Positions 24,101 to 36,164 are shown, numbered from the stretch's first letter. The stretch: DNA of 64,000 nt from Symsagittifera roscoffensis (GCF_963678635.1 NC_087070.1:5740539-5804538), one strand, 5' to 3'. Made by a program: numbers and translations. The notes: generated by a model from the sequence alone, not told the origin.

Positions 24101-27100
24101 CGAATGCTAGTCGAGCGTTCACTGTGAACACTCGAATGCTAGTCGAGCGTTCACTGTGAACACTCGAATGCTAGTCAAGTTTTCACTGTGAACATTCGAA
24201 TGCTAGTCGAGCGTTCACTGTGAACACTCGAATGCTAGTCAAGTTTTCACTGTGAACATTCGAATGCTAGTCGAGCGTTCACTGTGAACACTCGAATGCT
24301 AGTCGAGTATTCACTGTGAACATTCGAATGCTAGTCGAGCATTCACTGTGAACACTCGAATGCTAGTCGAGTTTTCACTGTGAACGTTCGATTGCTAGTC
24401 GAGCGTTCAATGCGAACACTCGAATGCTAGTCGAGTTTTCAGTTTTCACTGTGAACATTCGAATGCTAGTCGAGCGTTCACTGTGAACACTCGAATGCTA
24501 GTCGAGTTTTCACTGTGAACATTCGAATGCTAATCGAGCGTTCACTGTGAACACTCAAATGCTAAACGAGTTTCACTGTGAACATTCGAATACTAGTCGA
24601 GCGGTCACCATGAACACTCGAATGCTAGTCGAGTTTTCACTGTGAACATTCGAATGCTAGTCGAGCGTTCACCGTGACCACTCGAATGCTAGTCGAGTTT
24701 TCTCGGTGAACATTCGAATGCTAGTCGAGCGTTCACTGTGAACACTCGAATGCTAGTCGAGCGTTCACCGTGAACACTCGAATGCTTGTCGAGCGTTCAC
24801 AGTGAACACTCGAATGCTAGTCGAGCGTTCACCGTGAACACTCGAATGCTAGTCGAGCGTTCACCGTGAACACTCGAATGCTTGTCGAGTTTTCACTGTG
24901 AACATTCGAATACTAGTCGAGCGTTCACCGTGAACACTAGAATGCTAGTCGAGTTTTCACTGTGAACATTCGAATGCTAGTCGAGCGTTCAATGTGAACA
25001 CTCGAATGCTAGTCGAGTTTTCACTGTGAACATTCGAATGCTAGTCGAGCGTTCACTGTGAACACTCGAATGCTAGTCGAGCGTTCTTCGTGAACACTCG
25101 AATGCTAGTGGAGCGTTCACCGTGAACACTCGAATGCCTAGTCGAGCGTTCACCGTGAACACTCGAATGCTTGTCGAGCGTTCACGGTGAACAATGTCTC
25201 TTCCAATTTGATTTTGAGGGAGATTGTTTGCTTGATCTTAGTGCTCGTTCAAGCCATTACACGTTGGGATAGGACTGACCACAATTTATGTGATATAAAT
25301 TTTTTTTTGTTGGTGTCTTGAATTTTCAGTTTTCTATTTCCCAAAGAAACAAGTTTCAATTTGAACAGATTGTCACAGTTCTTTCAGTTAACGATGTGCC
25401 AATAAACTGAGACATAGATTTTTTGGCCTACCACCGGATTATGATCGTTGTTTTGTATTTCTGAGAAATAAAGCTGCCAAAGTTGTTCTATTCGATGAAA
25501 TTTGATGTTTCAAACTTTTATGCTAGTCGAGTTTTATGCTAGTCCTTGTGTTCACCGACTTCACTGCGAGTCGAGTTTTCACTGTTAACATTCGAATGCT
25601 AGTCGAGCGTTCACTGTGAACACTCGAATGCTAGTCGAGTTTTCACTGTGAACATTCGAATGCGAGTCGAGTTTTCACTGTGATCATTCGAATGCTAGTC
25701 GAGCGTTCACTGTGAACACTCGAATGCTAGTCGAGTTTTCACTGTGAACATTCAAATGCTAGTCGAGCGTTCACTGTGAACACTCGAATGCTAGTCGAGT
25801 TTTCACTGTGAACATTCGACTGCTTGTCGAGCGTTCACCGTGAACACTCGAATGCTAGTCGAGCGTTCACCGTGAACACTCGAATGCTAGTCGAGCGTTC
25901 ACCGTGAACACTCGAATGCTTGTCGAGTTTTCACTGTGAACATTCGAAAGCTAGTCGAGCCTTCACCGTGAACACTAGAATGCTAGTCGAGTTTTCACTG
26001 TGAACATTCGAATGCTAGTCGAGCGTTCACTGTGAACACTCGAATGCTAGTCGAGTTTTCACTGTGAACATTCGAATGCTAGTCGAGCGTTCACTGTGAA
26101 CACTCGAATGCTAGGCGAGTTTTCACTGTGAACATTCGACTGCTAGTCGAGCGTTCACTGTGAACACTCGAATGCTAGTCGAGTTTTCACTGTGAACATT
26201 CGAATGCTAGTGGAGCGTTCACTGTGAACATTCGAATGCTAGTCGAGCGTTCACTGTGAACACTCGAATGCTAGTCGAGCGTTCACCGTGAACACTCGAA
26301 TGCTTGTCGAGCGTTCACCGTGAACACTCGAATGCTAGTCGAGCGTTCACCGTGAACACTCGAATGCTAGTCGAGCGTTCACCGTGAACACTCGAATGCT
26401 TGTCGAGTTTTCACTGTGAACATTCGAATGCTAGTCGAGCGTTCACCGTGAACACTAGAATGCTAGTCGAGTTTTCACTGTGAACATTCGAATGCTAGTC
26501 GAGCGTTCACTGTGAACACTCGAATGCTAGTCGAGTTTTCACTGTGAACATTCGAATGCTAGTCGAGCGTTCACTGTGAACACTCGAATGCTAGTCGAGC
26601 GTTCTTCGCGAACACTCGAATGCTTGTCGAGCGCTCACCGTTAACACTCGAATGCTAGTCGAGCGTTCACCGTGAACACTCGAATGCCTAGTCGAGCGTT
26701 CACCATGAACACTCGAATGCTTGTCGAGCGTTCACGGTGAACAATGTCTCTTCCAATTTGATTTAGAGGGAGATTGTTTGCTTGATCCTAGTGCTCGTTC
26801 AAGCCATTACACGTTGGGATAGGACTGACCACACTTTATGTGATATAAATTTTTTTTTGTTGGTGTCTTAAATTTTCAGTTTTCTATTTCCCAAAGAAAC
26901 AAGTTTCAATTTGAACAGATTGTCACAGTTCTTTCAGTAAACGATGTGCCAATAAAGTGATACATCGATTTTTGGCCTACCACCGGATTATGATCGTTGT
27001 TTTGTATTTCTGAGAAATAAAGCTACCAAAGTTGTTCTATTCGATGAAATTTGATGTTTCAAACTTTTATGCTAGTCGAGTTTTATGCTAGTCCTTGTGT

Positions 27101-30100
27101 TGACCGACTTCACTGCGAGTCGAATTTTCACTGTGAACATTCGAATGCTAGTCGAACGTTCACTGTGAACACTCGAATGCTTGTCGAGTTTTCATTGTGA
27201 ACATTCGAATGCTAGTCGAGCGTTCACTGTGAACACTCGAATGCTAGTCAAGTTTTCACTGTGAGCATTCGAATGCTAGTCGAGCGTTCACTGTGAACAC
27301 TCGAATGCTAGTCGAGTTTTCACTGTGAACATTCGAATGCTAGTCGAGCATTCACTGTGAACACTCGAATGCTAGTCGAGTTTTCACCGTGAACATTCGA
27401 TTGCTAGTCGAGTTTTCACTGTGAACATTCGAATGCTAGTCGAGCATTCACTGTGAACACTCGAATGCTAGTCGAGTTTTCACTGTGAACATTCGAATGC
27501 TAGTCGAGCGTTTACCATGAACACTCGAAAGCTAGTCGAGTTTTGTGCTAGTCCTTGTGTTCACCGACTTCACTGCGAGTCGAGTCTTCACTGTGAACAT
27601 TCGAATGCTAGTCGAGCATTTTCACTGTGAACACTCGAATGCTAGTCGAGTTTTCACTGTGAACATTCGAATGCTAGTCGAGCGTTCACTGTGAACACTC
27701 GAATGCTAGTCGAGCGTTCTTCGCGAACACTCGAATGCTTGTCGAGCGCTCACCGTTAACACTCGAATGCTAGTCGAGCGTTCACCGTGAACACTCGAAT
27801 GCTTGTCGAGCGTTCACGGTGAACAATGTCTCTTCCAATTTGATTTAGAGGGAGATTGTTTGCTTGATCCTAGTGCTCGTTCAAGCCATTACACGTTGGG
27901 ATAGGACTGACCACACTTTATGTGATTTAATTTTTTTTTTGTTGGTGTCTTAAATTTTCAGTTTTCTATTTCCCAAAGAAACAAGTTTCAATTTGAACAG
28001 ATTGTCACAGTTCTTTCAGTAAACGATGTGCCAATAAAGTGATACATCGATTTTTGGCCTACCACCGGATTATGATCGTTGTTTTGTATTTCTGAGAAAT
28101 AAAGCTACCAAAGTTGTTCTATTCGATGAAATTTGATGTTTCAAACTTTTATGCTAGTCGAGTTTTATGCTAGTCCTTGTGTTGACCGACTTCACTGCGA
28201 GTCGAGTTTTCACTGTGAACATTCGAATGCTAGTCGAGCGTTCACTGTGAACACTCGAATGCTAGTCGAGTTTTCATTGTGAACATTCGAATGCTAGTCG
28301 AGCGTTCACTGTGAACACTCGAATGCTAGTCAAGTTTTCACTGTGAACATTCGAATGCTAGTCGAGCGTTCACTGTGAACACTCGAATGCTAGTCGAGTT
28401 TTCACTGTGAACATTCGAATGCTAGTCGAGCGTTCACTGTGAACACTCGAATGCTAGTCGAGTTTTCACTGTGAACATTCGAATGCTAGTCGAGCATTCA
28501 CTGTGAACACTCGAATGCTAGTCGAGTTTTCACTGTGAACATTCGATTGGTAGTCGAGTTTTCACTGTGAACATTCGAATGCTAGTCGAGCGTTCACTGT
28601 GAACACTCGAATGCTAGTCGAGTTTTCACTGTGAACATTCGAATGCTAGACGAGCGTTCACTGTGAACACTCGAATGCTAGTCGAGTTTTCACTGTGAAC
28701 ATTCGAATGCTAGTCGAGCATTCACTGTGAACACTCGAATGCTAGTCGAGTTTTCACTGTGAACATTCGATTGGTAGTCGAGTTTTCACTGTGAACATTC
28801 GAATGCTAGTCGAGCGTTCACTGTGAACACTCGAATGCTAGTCGAGTTTCACTGTGAACATTCGAATGCTAGACGAGCGTTTACCATGAACACTCGAAAG
28901 CTAGTCGAGTTTTGTGCTAGTCCTTGTGTTCACCGACTTCACTGCGAGTCGAGTTTTCACTGTGAACATTCGAATGCTAGTCGAGCATTTTCACTGTGAA
29001 CACTCGAATGCTAGTCGAGTTTTCATTGTGAACATTCGAATGCTAGTCGAGCGTTCACTGTGAACACTCGAATGCAAGTCGCGTTTTCACTGTGAACATT
29101 CGAATGCTAGTCGAGCGTTCACTGAGCACATTCGAATGCTAGTCGAGCGTTCACTGTGAACACTCGAATGCTAGTCGAGTTTTCATTGTGAACATTCGAC
29201 TGCTAGTCGAGCGTTCACTGTGAACACTCGAATGCTAGTCGAGTTTTCACTGTGAACATTCGAATGCTAGTCGAGCGTTTACCATGAACACTCGAATGCT
29301 AGTCGAGTTTTCACTGTGAACATTCGAATGCTAGTCGAGCGTTCACTGTGAACACTCGAATGCTAGTCGAGTTTTCACTGTGAACATTCGAATGCTAGTC
29401 GAGCATTCACTGTGAACACTCGAATGCTAGTCGAGTTTTCACTGTGAACATTCGATTGCTAGTCGAGTTTTCACTGTGAACATTCGAATGCTAGTCGAGC
29501 GTTCACTGTGAACACTCGAATGCTAGTCGAGTTTTCACTGTGAACATTCGAATGCTAGTCGAGCGTTTACCATGAACACTCGAAAGCTAGTCGAGTTTTG
29601 TGCTAGTCCTTGTGTTCACCGACTTCACTGCGAGTCGAGTTTTCACTGTGAACATTCGAATGCTAGTCGAGCATTTTCATTGTGAACACTCGAATGCTAG
29701 TCGAGTTTTCATTGTGAACATTCGAATGCTAGTCGAGCGTTCACTGTGAACACTCGAAAGCTAGTCGAGTTTTGTTCTAGTCCTTGTGTTCACCGACTTC
29801 ACTGCGAGTCGAGTTTTCACTGTGAACATTCGAATGCTAGTCGAGCATTTTCACTGTGAACACTCGAATGCTAGTCGAGTTTTCATTGTGATCATTCGAA
29901 TGCTAGTCGATCGTTCACTGTGAACACTCGAATGCAAGTCGAGTTTTCACTGTGAACATTCGAATGCTAGTCGAGCGTTCACTGTGCACATTCGAATGCT
30001 AGTCGAGCGTTCACTGTGAACACTCGAATGCTAGTCGAGTTTTCACTGTGAACATTCGACTGCTAGTCGAGCGTTCACTGTGAACACTCGAATGCTAGTC

Positions 30101-33100
30101 GAGTTTTCACTGTGAACATTCGAATGCTAGTCGAGCGTTTACCATGAACACTCGAATGCTAGTCGAGTTTTCACTGTGAACATTCGAATGCTAGTCGAGC
30201 GTTCACTGTGAACACTCGAATGCTAGTCGAGTTTTCACTGTGAACATTCGAATGCTAGTCGAGCATTCACTGTGAACACTCGAATGCTAGTCGAGTTTTC
30301 ACTGTGAACATTCGATTGCTAGTCGATCTTTCACTGTGAACATTCGAATGCTAGTCGAGCGTTCACTGTGAACACTCGAATGCTAGTCGAGTTTTCACTG
30401 TGAACATTCGAATGCTAGTCGAGCGTTTACCATGAACACTCGAAAGACTCGAAAGCTAGTCGAGTTTTGTGCTAGTCCTTGTGTTCACCGACTTCACTGC
30501 GAGTCGAGTTTTCACTGTGAACATTCGAATGTTAGTCGAGCATTTTCACTGTGAACACTCGAATGCTAGTCGAGTTTTCATTGTGAACATTCGAATGCTA
30601 GTCGAGCGTTCACTGTGAACACTCGAATGCAAGTCGAGTTTTCACTGTGAACATTCGAATGCTAGTCGAGCGTTCACTGTGCACATTCGAATGCTAGTCG
30701 AGCGTTCACTGTGAACACTCGAATGCTAGTCGAGTGTTCACTGTGAACATTCGACTGCTAGTCGAGCGTTCACTGTGAACACTCGAATGCTAGTCAAGTT
30801 TTCACTGTGAACATTCGAATGCTAGTCGAGCGTTTACCATGAACACTCGAATGCTAGTCGAGTTTTCACTGTGGACATTCGAATGCTAGTCGAGCGTTAA
30901 CCGTGAACACTCAAATGCTAGTCGAGTTTTCACTGTGAACATTCGAATGCTAGTCGAGCGTTAACCGTGAACACTCGAATGCTAGTCGAGTTTTCACTGT
31001 GAACACTCGAATGCTAGTCGAGCGTTCACTGTGAACACTCGAATGCTAGTCGAGCGTTCACCTCGAACACTCGAATGTTTGTCGAGCGTTCACCGTGATC
31101 ACTCGAATGCTAGTCGAGCATTCACCGAGAACACTCGAATTCTAGTCGAGAGTTCACCGTGAACACTTGAATGCTTGTCGAGTTTTCACTGTGAACATTC
31201 GAATGCTAGTCGAGCGTTCACTGTGAACAATCGATTGCTAGTCGAGTTTTCACTGTGAACATTCAAATGCTAGTCGAGCGTTCACCGTGAACACTCGACT
31301 GCTAGTCGAGTTTTCACTGTGAACATTCGAATGCTAGTCGAGCGTTGACTGTGAACACTCGATTGCTAGTCGAGTTTTCACAGTGAACATTCAAATGCTA
31401 GTCGAGCGTTCACTGTGAACACTCAAATGCTGGTCGAGCGTTCACCGTGAACACTCGAATGCTTGTCGAGCGTTCACCGTGAACACTCGAATGCTAGTAG
31501 AGCATTCACTGTGAACACTCGAATGCTATTCGAGTTTCCACTGTGAACATTCGATTGCTAGTCGAGTTTTCACTGTGAACATTCGAATGCTAGTCGAGCG
31601 TTCACTGTGAACACTCGAATGCTAGTCAAGTTTTCACTGTGAACATTCGAATGCTAGTCGAGCGTTTACCATGAACACTCGAATGCTAGTCGAGTTTTGT
31701 GCTAGTCCTTGTGTTCACCGACTTCACTGCGAGTCGAGTTTTCACTGTGAACATTCGAATGCTAGTCGAGCGTTCACTGTGAACACTCGAATGCTAGTCG
31801 AGTTTTCATTGTGAACATTCGAATGCTAGTCGAGCGTTCACTGTGAACACTCGAATGCTAGTCAAGGTTTCACTGTGAACATTCGAATGCTAGTCGAGCG
31901 TTCACTGTGAACACTCGAATGCTAGTCGAGTTTTCACTGTGAACATTCGAATGCTTGTCGAGCGTTCACTGTGCACATTCGAATGCTAGTCGAGCGTTCA
32001 CTGTGAACACTCGAATGCTAGTCGAGTTTTCACTGTGAACATTCGACTGCTAGTCGAGCGTTCACTGTGAACACTCGAATGCTAGTCGAGTTTTCACTGT
32101 GAACATTCGAATGCTAGTCGAGCGTTCACTGTGAACACTCGAATGCTAGTCGAGTTTTAACTGTGAACATTCGAATGCTAGTCCAGCGTTTACCATGAAC
32201 ACTCGAATGCTAGTCGAGTTTTCACTGTGGACATTCGAATGCTAGTCGAGTTTTCACTGTGAACATTCGAATGCTAGTCGAGCGTTCACCGTGAACACTC
32301 GAATGCTAGTCGAGTTTTCACTGCGAACATTCGAACGCTAGTCGAGCGTTCACCGTGAACACTCGAATGCTAGTCGAGCGTTCACCTCGAACACTCGAAT
32401 GTTTGTCGAGCGTTCACCGAGATCACTCGAATGCTAGTCGAGCATTCACCGAGAACACTCGAATGCTAGTCGAGAGTTCACCGTGAACACTTGAATGCTT
32501 GTCGAGTTTTCACTGTGAACAATCGAATGCTAGTCGAGCGTTCACCGTGAACACTCGAATGCTAGTCGAGTTTTCACTGTGAACATTCGAATGCTAGTCG
32601 AGCGTTCACTGTGAACACTCGATTGCTAGTCGAGTTTTCACTGTGAACCTTCAAATGCTAGTCGAGCGTTCACTGTGAACACTCGAATGCTGGTCGAGCG
32701 TTCACCGTGAACACTCGAATGCTTGTCGAGCGTTCACCGTGAACACTCGAATGCTAGTCGAGTTTTCACTGTGAACCTTCAAATGCTAGTCGAGCGTTCA
32801 CTGTGAACACTCGAATGCTAGTCGAGTTTTCACTGTGAACATTCGAATGCTAGTCGAGCGTTCACTGTGAACACTCGATTGCTAGTCGAGTTTTCACTGT
32901 GAACCTTCAAATGCTAGTCGAGCGTTCACTGTGAACACTCGAATGCTGGTCGAGCGTTCACCGTGAACACTCGAATGCTTGTCGAGCGTTCACCGTGAAC
33001 ACTCGAATGCTAGTCGAGTTTTCACTGTGAACCTTCAAATGCTAGTCGAGCGTTCACTGTGAACACTCGATTGCTAGTCGAGTTTTCACTGTGAACCTTC

Positions 33101-35021
33101 AAATGCTAGTCGAGCGTTCACTGTGAACACTCGAATGCTGGTCGAGCGTTCACCGTGAACACTCGAATGCTTGTCGAGCGTTCACTGTGAACACTCGATT
33201 GCTAGTCGAGTTTTCACTGTGAACCTTCAAATGCTAGTCGAGCGTTCACTGTGAACACTCGATTGCTAGTCGAGTTTTCACTGTGAACCTTCAAATGCTA
33301 GTCGAGCGTTCACTGTGAACACTCGAATGCTGGTCGAGCGTTCACCGTGAACACTCGAATGCTTGTCGAGCGTTCACCGTGAACACTCGAATGCTAGTCG
33401 AGTTTTCACTGTGAACCTTCAAATGCTAGTCGAGCGTTCACTGTGAACACTCGATTGCTAGTCGAGTTTTCACTGTGAACCTTCAAATGCTAGTCGAGCG
33501 TTCACTGTGAACACTCGAATGCTGGTCGAGCGTTCACCGTGAACACTCGAATGCTTGTCGAGCGTTCACTGTGAACACTCGATTGCTAGTCGAGTTTTCA
33601 CTGTGAACCTTCAAATGCTAGTCGAGCGTTCACTGTGAACACTCGAATGCTGGTCGAGCGTTCACCGTGAACACTCGAATGCTGGTCGAGCGTTCACCGT
33701 GAACACTCGAATGCTTGTCGAGCGTTCACCGTGAACACTCGAATGCTAGTAGAGCGTTCACCGTGAACACTCGAATGCTTGTCGAGCGTTCACGGTGAAC
33801 AATGTCTCTTCCAATTTGATTTAGAGGGAGATTGTTTGCTTGATCCTAGTTTTTTTCTGCTGCAGTTTTTTCTATTTCTGACTATTTCTATGTTGCGGCC
33901 ATTTCGACTCTAAATTAGTATGTTGCGCCTTTGGGCGGCCAAAGCGCTTTTAGCGACTTTCCAATTCACAATCCGAAACAAGTAAGAAAATTAATTAATG
34001 CATTTTACGTGAAATTGGGAGAGTTAGCTTGACCAGAACAAAGGTATATTAATGATTTGTCATTTTTTTGTTGTGAACACTTATTTTTAAAAAGATTAGA
34101 ATTGCTAAATATTTCGTATTTTTCTGATCTGAATTTATCTGAAAAGTCCAACTAAAATTGTTACAAGCAATTTTTGTTTAATTGAAGTATTTCCTACTGC
34201 GGGACACTGGGAATCAAATATCTAAAGGGATCCTCGTTCAGTTTACCGTTCGTGAGAAAAAAATAATTCGAAAGGCTGTTACTCAATGCATCACTCAGAT
34301 GGAATTGTTTTTCAGCAGAAATTTTTGGTCAGCTTCTCAATTCAAAACTAAATAGTTTGAAAAATTTTGTCCCATTGAAGTTTCGTTTTCCTGTGACTTA
34401 TAATGCGATGCGAACTTGCGCGACCCGTTTTCAGCTATGTTTTTACTTAGCGCGACTCAAACGTCGGGTGGGAGTATGAAATTTTCATGAATTTCTAAAT
34501 CTCAGGGGGTAGCATGGTGTTTTCGCATGATGGTACACTGTTTGTTTGTCCCCTTTTCTGTTTTTATATCGATAGGTTCGTGCTTCCTTGTCTGACTCAT
34601 ACGAAGTGAGCACAATCAGCATCATTAAGCAGTGATAAGAAAGAATTATTTATTTCAAAAAAATATATACAAAAATATCTGGCAAGAAAACTTGAAGATG
34701 TAATCTTCGAAAAAATTTTAACAAAGTTCTAGCAAAAATTTACCTTAAAGAAAACCTCAAAACTGTATTTTCAAAAAAGCACTCCGACGCTTCTTTTACC
34801 TGGATGTTCGAATTTCCCGATTGAATCAGTTCTTTCTGGAAAATCAAGTTGACTTGAGTCATTACCAAACTCCTGGTGTTTTCATCTCCGGAGTTGAATT
34901 TATCTATTTGCTTCTGAGAAAGTTCGATCTCGCTGGTTAAATCAGGAGCAAGGCTTGCAGAGCGTTGAATTTTTTGTAGAACTGCGAAAAAGACACAGAG
35001 AGCGGGAACTAAACTGGTCAT
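15044..35021 (-). CDS. Five-exon gene for a predicted secreted protein of 253 residues, unknown family
   Basis: Exons (minus strand): 35021-34800, 19924-19783, 16133-15941, 15306-15209, 15150-15044. Phases are 0, 1, 2, 1 and the total coding length is 762 nt ending in TGA. The N terminus MTSLVPALCVFFAVLQ is hydrophobic and signal-peptide-like; the body has scattered cysteines (HHCT, NCD, VCLK, GKCKK, ECICS) and beta-like alternating stretches (QLQFGFSVTLSFEPV). Donors are CAG/GTAAAA, CAG/GTAGTT, CAG/GTAAAA and TTG/GTAAGT; acceptors are TTTTTGCAG, CTTTTCAG, TATTTCAG and the weaker ACGAGCAG. Intron lengths are 14875, 3649, 634 and 58 nt; the first holds the minisatellite. If the last intron is not used the protein ends early as WKVGKCS. 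The join of exon 1 to exon 2 across the satellite is an inference from strand, phase and lack of any other good partner. I do not recognise the family, and no paralogue was seen in the window. Confidence 0.55.
15209..15306 (-). CDS. Exon 4 of the predicted secreted protein gene
   Basis: Acceptor TATTTCAG, donor GTAAGT. It encodes SGTNAKIVSVENKPQ to EPVGWKV; phase 2 in, phase 1 out. Reading through the donor stops four codons later. Confidence 0.65.
15941..16133 (-). CDS. Exon 3 of the predicted secreted protein gene
   Basis: Acceptor CTTTTCAG, donor CAG/GTAAAA. It encodes GAVNCDPDRNDFLKVC through GYIVIKAQI; phase 1 in, phase 2 out. Confidence 0.7.
16405..17165. repeat. Cluster of the 10-bp palindrome GATTATAATC and variants
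   Basis: GATTATAATC is its own reverse complement and recurs many times, often overlapping as CGATTATAATCGATTATAATC-like runs at about 16500-16560, 16945-16985 and 17020-17045. A run of 13 C (16754-16766) followed by a CT-rich tract splits the cluster. It lies in intron 2 of the five-exon gene. Confidence 0.7.
16754..16800. repeat. C13 homopolymer and CT-rich tract
   Basis: Thirteen C at 16754-16766, then CTCTCTCT and CTTT repeats; probably error-prone in assembly. Confidence 0.7.
17290..17730 (+). repeat. Repeat family B, partial copy
   Basis: Shares 'CTCCGCTTACGCGTTAA', 'GTTAATTGTCCCAAAGTG' and an end with 'CCGTTACTTTCGCATC' with the copies at 18300-18830 and 62577-63115. Confidence 0.6.
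17911..18090. repeat. Inverted and direct repeats of GGATGTTAACTTGG
   Basis: CCAAGTTAACATCC at 17911 pairs perfectly with GGATGTTAACTTGG ending at 17963; C-rich and G-rich inner arms extend the stem. Two diverged direct copies follow near 18051 and 18076. Between them (17978) is a 'CCAATCAGAATCGAGC' motif identical to one in the element's zinc-finger promoter arrays. Confidence 0.65.
18300..18830 (+). repeat. Repeat family B, long copy
   Basis: It starts with 'AAGACTGCTCGTATCAGGGC' containing the small hairpin AGGGC-gaa-GCCCT and ends near 'CCGTTACTTTCTCATCGAAA'. Copies are at 36610-37080, 60237-60330 (truncated) and 62577-63115. No coding capacity. Confidence 0.65.
18960..19220. repeat. Diverged ATC-GATTTTAAATC-type repeats
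   Basis: Repeated 'GATCGATTTTAG', 'AAATCAATTTTAAATCAA' and inverted forms. Probably a decayed palindromic repeat resembling, but distinct from, the 16.4-17.2 kb cluster. Confidence 0.4.
19783..19924 (-). CDS. Exon 2 of the predicted secreted protein gene
   Basis: Acceptor TTTTTGCAG, donor CAG/GTAGTT. It encodes VTQNDFDNMEY to PAFFTT; phase 0 in, phase 1 out. Confidence 0.65.
19925..20974. other. Intron 1 of the five-exon gene, no coding support
   Basis: The plus-strand frame at 19950-20258 has neither splice signals nor coding-like composition. A 'GACCAACAATGCAAACACCGTGG' type dispersed-repeat motif (about 20137-20160) was noticed. Confidence 0.35.
20975..21330. repeat. Minisatellite spacer 1 (left end of array)
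   Basis: 'TGCTCGTTCAAGCCATTACA' to 'CACTGCGAGTCGAG', lacking the first block (AATGTCTCTTCC) of the other spacers. Confidence 0.7.
21441..21820. repeat. Minisatellite spacer 2
   Basis: Starts AATGTCTCTTCCAATTTGAT and ends with TGCGAGTCGAG; over 90 percent alike with spacers 3-6 by eye. Confidence 0.75.
23605..23988. repeat. Minisatellite spacer 3
   Basis: Same sequence class as spacer 2, preceded by the GTTCACGGTGAAC variant. Confidence 0.75.
25193..25575. repeat. Minisatellite spacer 4
   Basis: Same class, 1588 bp after spacer 3. Confidence 0.75.
26743..27122. repeat. Minisatellite spacer 5
   Basis: Same class, 1550 bp after spacer 4; carries the 'CACACTTTATGTGAT' variant shared with spacer 6. 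Confidence 0.75.
27825..28205. repeat. Minisatellite spacer 6
   Basis: Same class, 1082 bp after spacer 5. After it the array runs about 5.6 kb with only short spacer remnants ('GTGCTAGTCCTTGTGTTCAC' at about 28914, 29600, 30468 and 31709). Confidence 0.75.
32630..33720. repeat. Homogenised higher-order repeat inside the minisatellite
   Basis: A multi-half-unit block recurs with the private variants GATTGCTAG, 'GTGAACCTTCAAATGCTAG', 'GAATGCTGGTCGAG' and 'GAATGCTTGTCGAG' in fixed order, which points to recent local amplification. Confidence 0.65.
33850..34799. other. Right part of intron 1, no gene called
   Basis: A TTTTCAG acceptor on the minus strand (near 34135) could serve exon 1 with a short terminal frame (INSDQKNTKY...), an alternative to the splice into 19924; its coding quality is poor. 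Confidence 0.3.
34800..35021 (-). CDS. Exon 1 of the predicted secreted protein gene
   Basis: ATG at 35021, 74 codons, donor CAG/GTAAAA. It encodes the hydrophobic N terminus and a helical-looking segment ending with GNSNIQ. Codon use and GC content are higher than in the surrounding DNA. Confidence 0.65.
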
Positions 35022-36164
35022 AACGAATCAGCAGTTTTTGATTTTTTCAACTCGGACAAAAACTGAAGCAATAAGGAAATGAAAGCAACAGACAGAAATG
35101 GGACTATTTGTAAGCTATAATTTGAACGCGTTATACTTAGAGATAAAATTCTTTTTGGTCATAAAAATGAACTCTTCTGGTTGCTGAGAGAAAAAATGTT
35201 TGAGCAAGTAAAACAGAAATTACTGTATTGAGACTTGTTCTCGCGATAAAATAGAAATTAACCGCATATTTTGCTAAATAATACAAATATTGTATGACTA
35301 AATCCAGAAAAAGGTAGAGATTTTCGCAAAAACGAAAATTCATGTTTATAAAATATTATAACTAATTTGAGTGTTGTTTTTTATTGTTTCAAGAGGTTTC
35401 AATGACTAAAACATTCAATACAGTTTAATGCCCGAGAAGGGAGGTTGGTATTAAAAAACTTAGTTTTTGGCATGCAAAAAATGTTTTATTATAAATGAAC
35501 AAAAACCTTCAAAACTTTTACGTTTTGTATATGACTGGAAAGCTTCTAACCTGGACATTGTTTTTTTCTTCCAAAATTAGGCTTTTGTTGACCGATATAA
35601 GCTTATTTTCCCAATTCAAAACTCAAACATAATAACTGTGGCTTTACATAAAGCACAGATTGGAACTTTAAGTTCAAAAATAGTCTCCAATACAATAAAA
35701 TTGCAAAATTTTCTTGTACATAAATTTTCGACCAAAAAATCATTTTAGCATAGAAAGAGTTTTGCGATATTGCAAAAGATTTAAAACTTATCTTGTAAAC
35801 TTTAGATGAAAAAAAAGTTAAATATTTTATTCTTGATTGAGCCTCCTGGATAAGCACTTACCAAGTTCCAGGCCAGGATTTCTGATTGTTTTTTTTTATT
35901 TCATAGTATATAAATCCGGCGCTTCAACTTTGCCGTCGATTAGCTAAGACGAAAACGAAAATTGTGAAAATTTAATCTTTTTTCATAAGATTTTGATGGT
36001 TATTTTTGGAATTGTTGTCAGCATTTCTGGATGGCTCTTTGGTGGCGGAGACAAAATAGTAAAAACTTCAAAACTCGATTAGTTGACTTAATAAAAAAAG
36101 AAGTTTTGCTATATTTTCAATGATAGTTCCAGAATTTTCAAATTTTTAGCGTAACTTTTCACGT
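35022..36164. other. Upstream region of the five-exon gene
   Basis: AT-rich; no promoter motif I can defend and no coding frame with splice support. Confidence 0.3.

Larger units (their letters stand above)
20975..33849. repeat. 12.5-kb minisatellite with long periodic spacers
   Basis: From 21272 to 33803 the DNA is a tandem of 32-bp half-units. Type a reads GAATGCTAGTCGAG then TTTTCACTGTGAACATTC; type b reads GAATGCTAGTCGAG then CGTTCACTGTGAACACTC; a and b alternate over long stretches. By length there are about 330 half-units. Each is near-palindromic: b has arms CGAGCGTTCAC / GTGAACACTCG with one mismatch, and a has the same arms with one mismatch and one G-T pair. Six related spacers of about 360-385 bp interrupt it, and a truncated seventh ends the array. 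It lies in intron 1 of the five-exon gene. Confidence 0.9.

Noticed and set aside
21272-33803. CRISPR-like array
   Set aside because: Repeats are contiguous without unique spacers, the context has nematode introns, and the units vary like a minisatellite.
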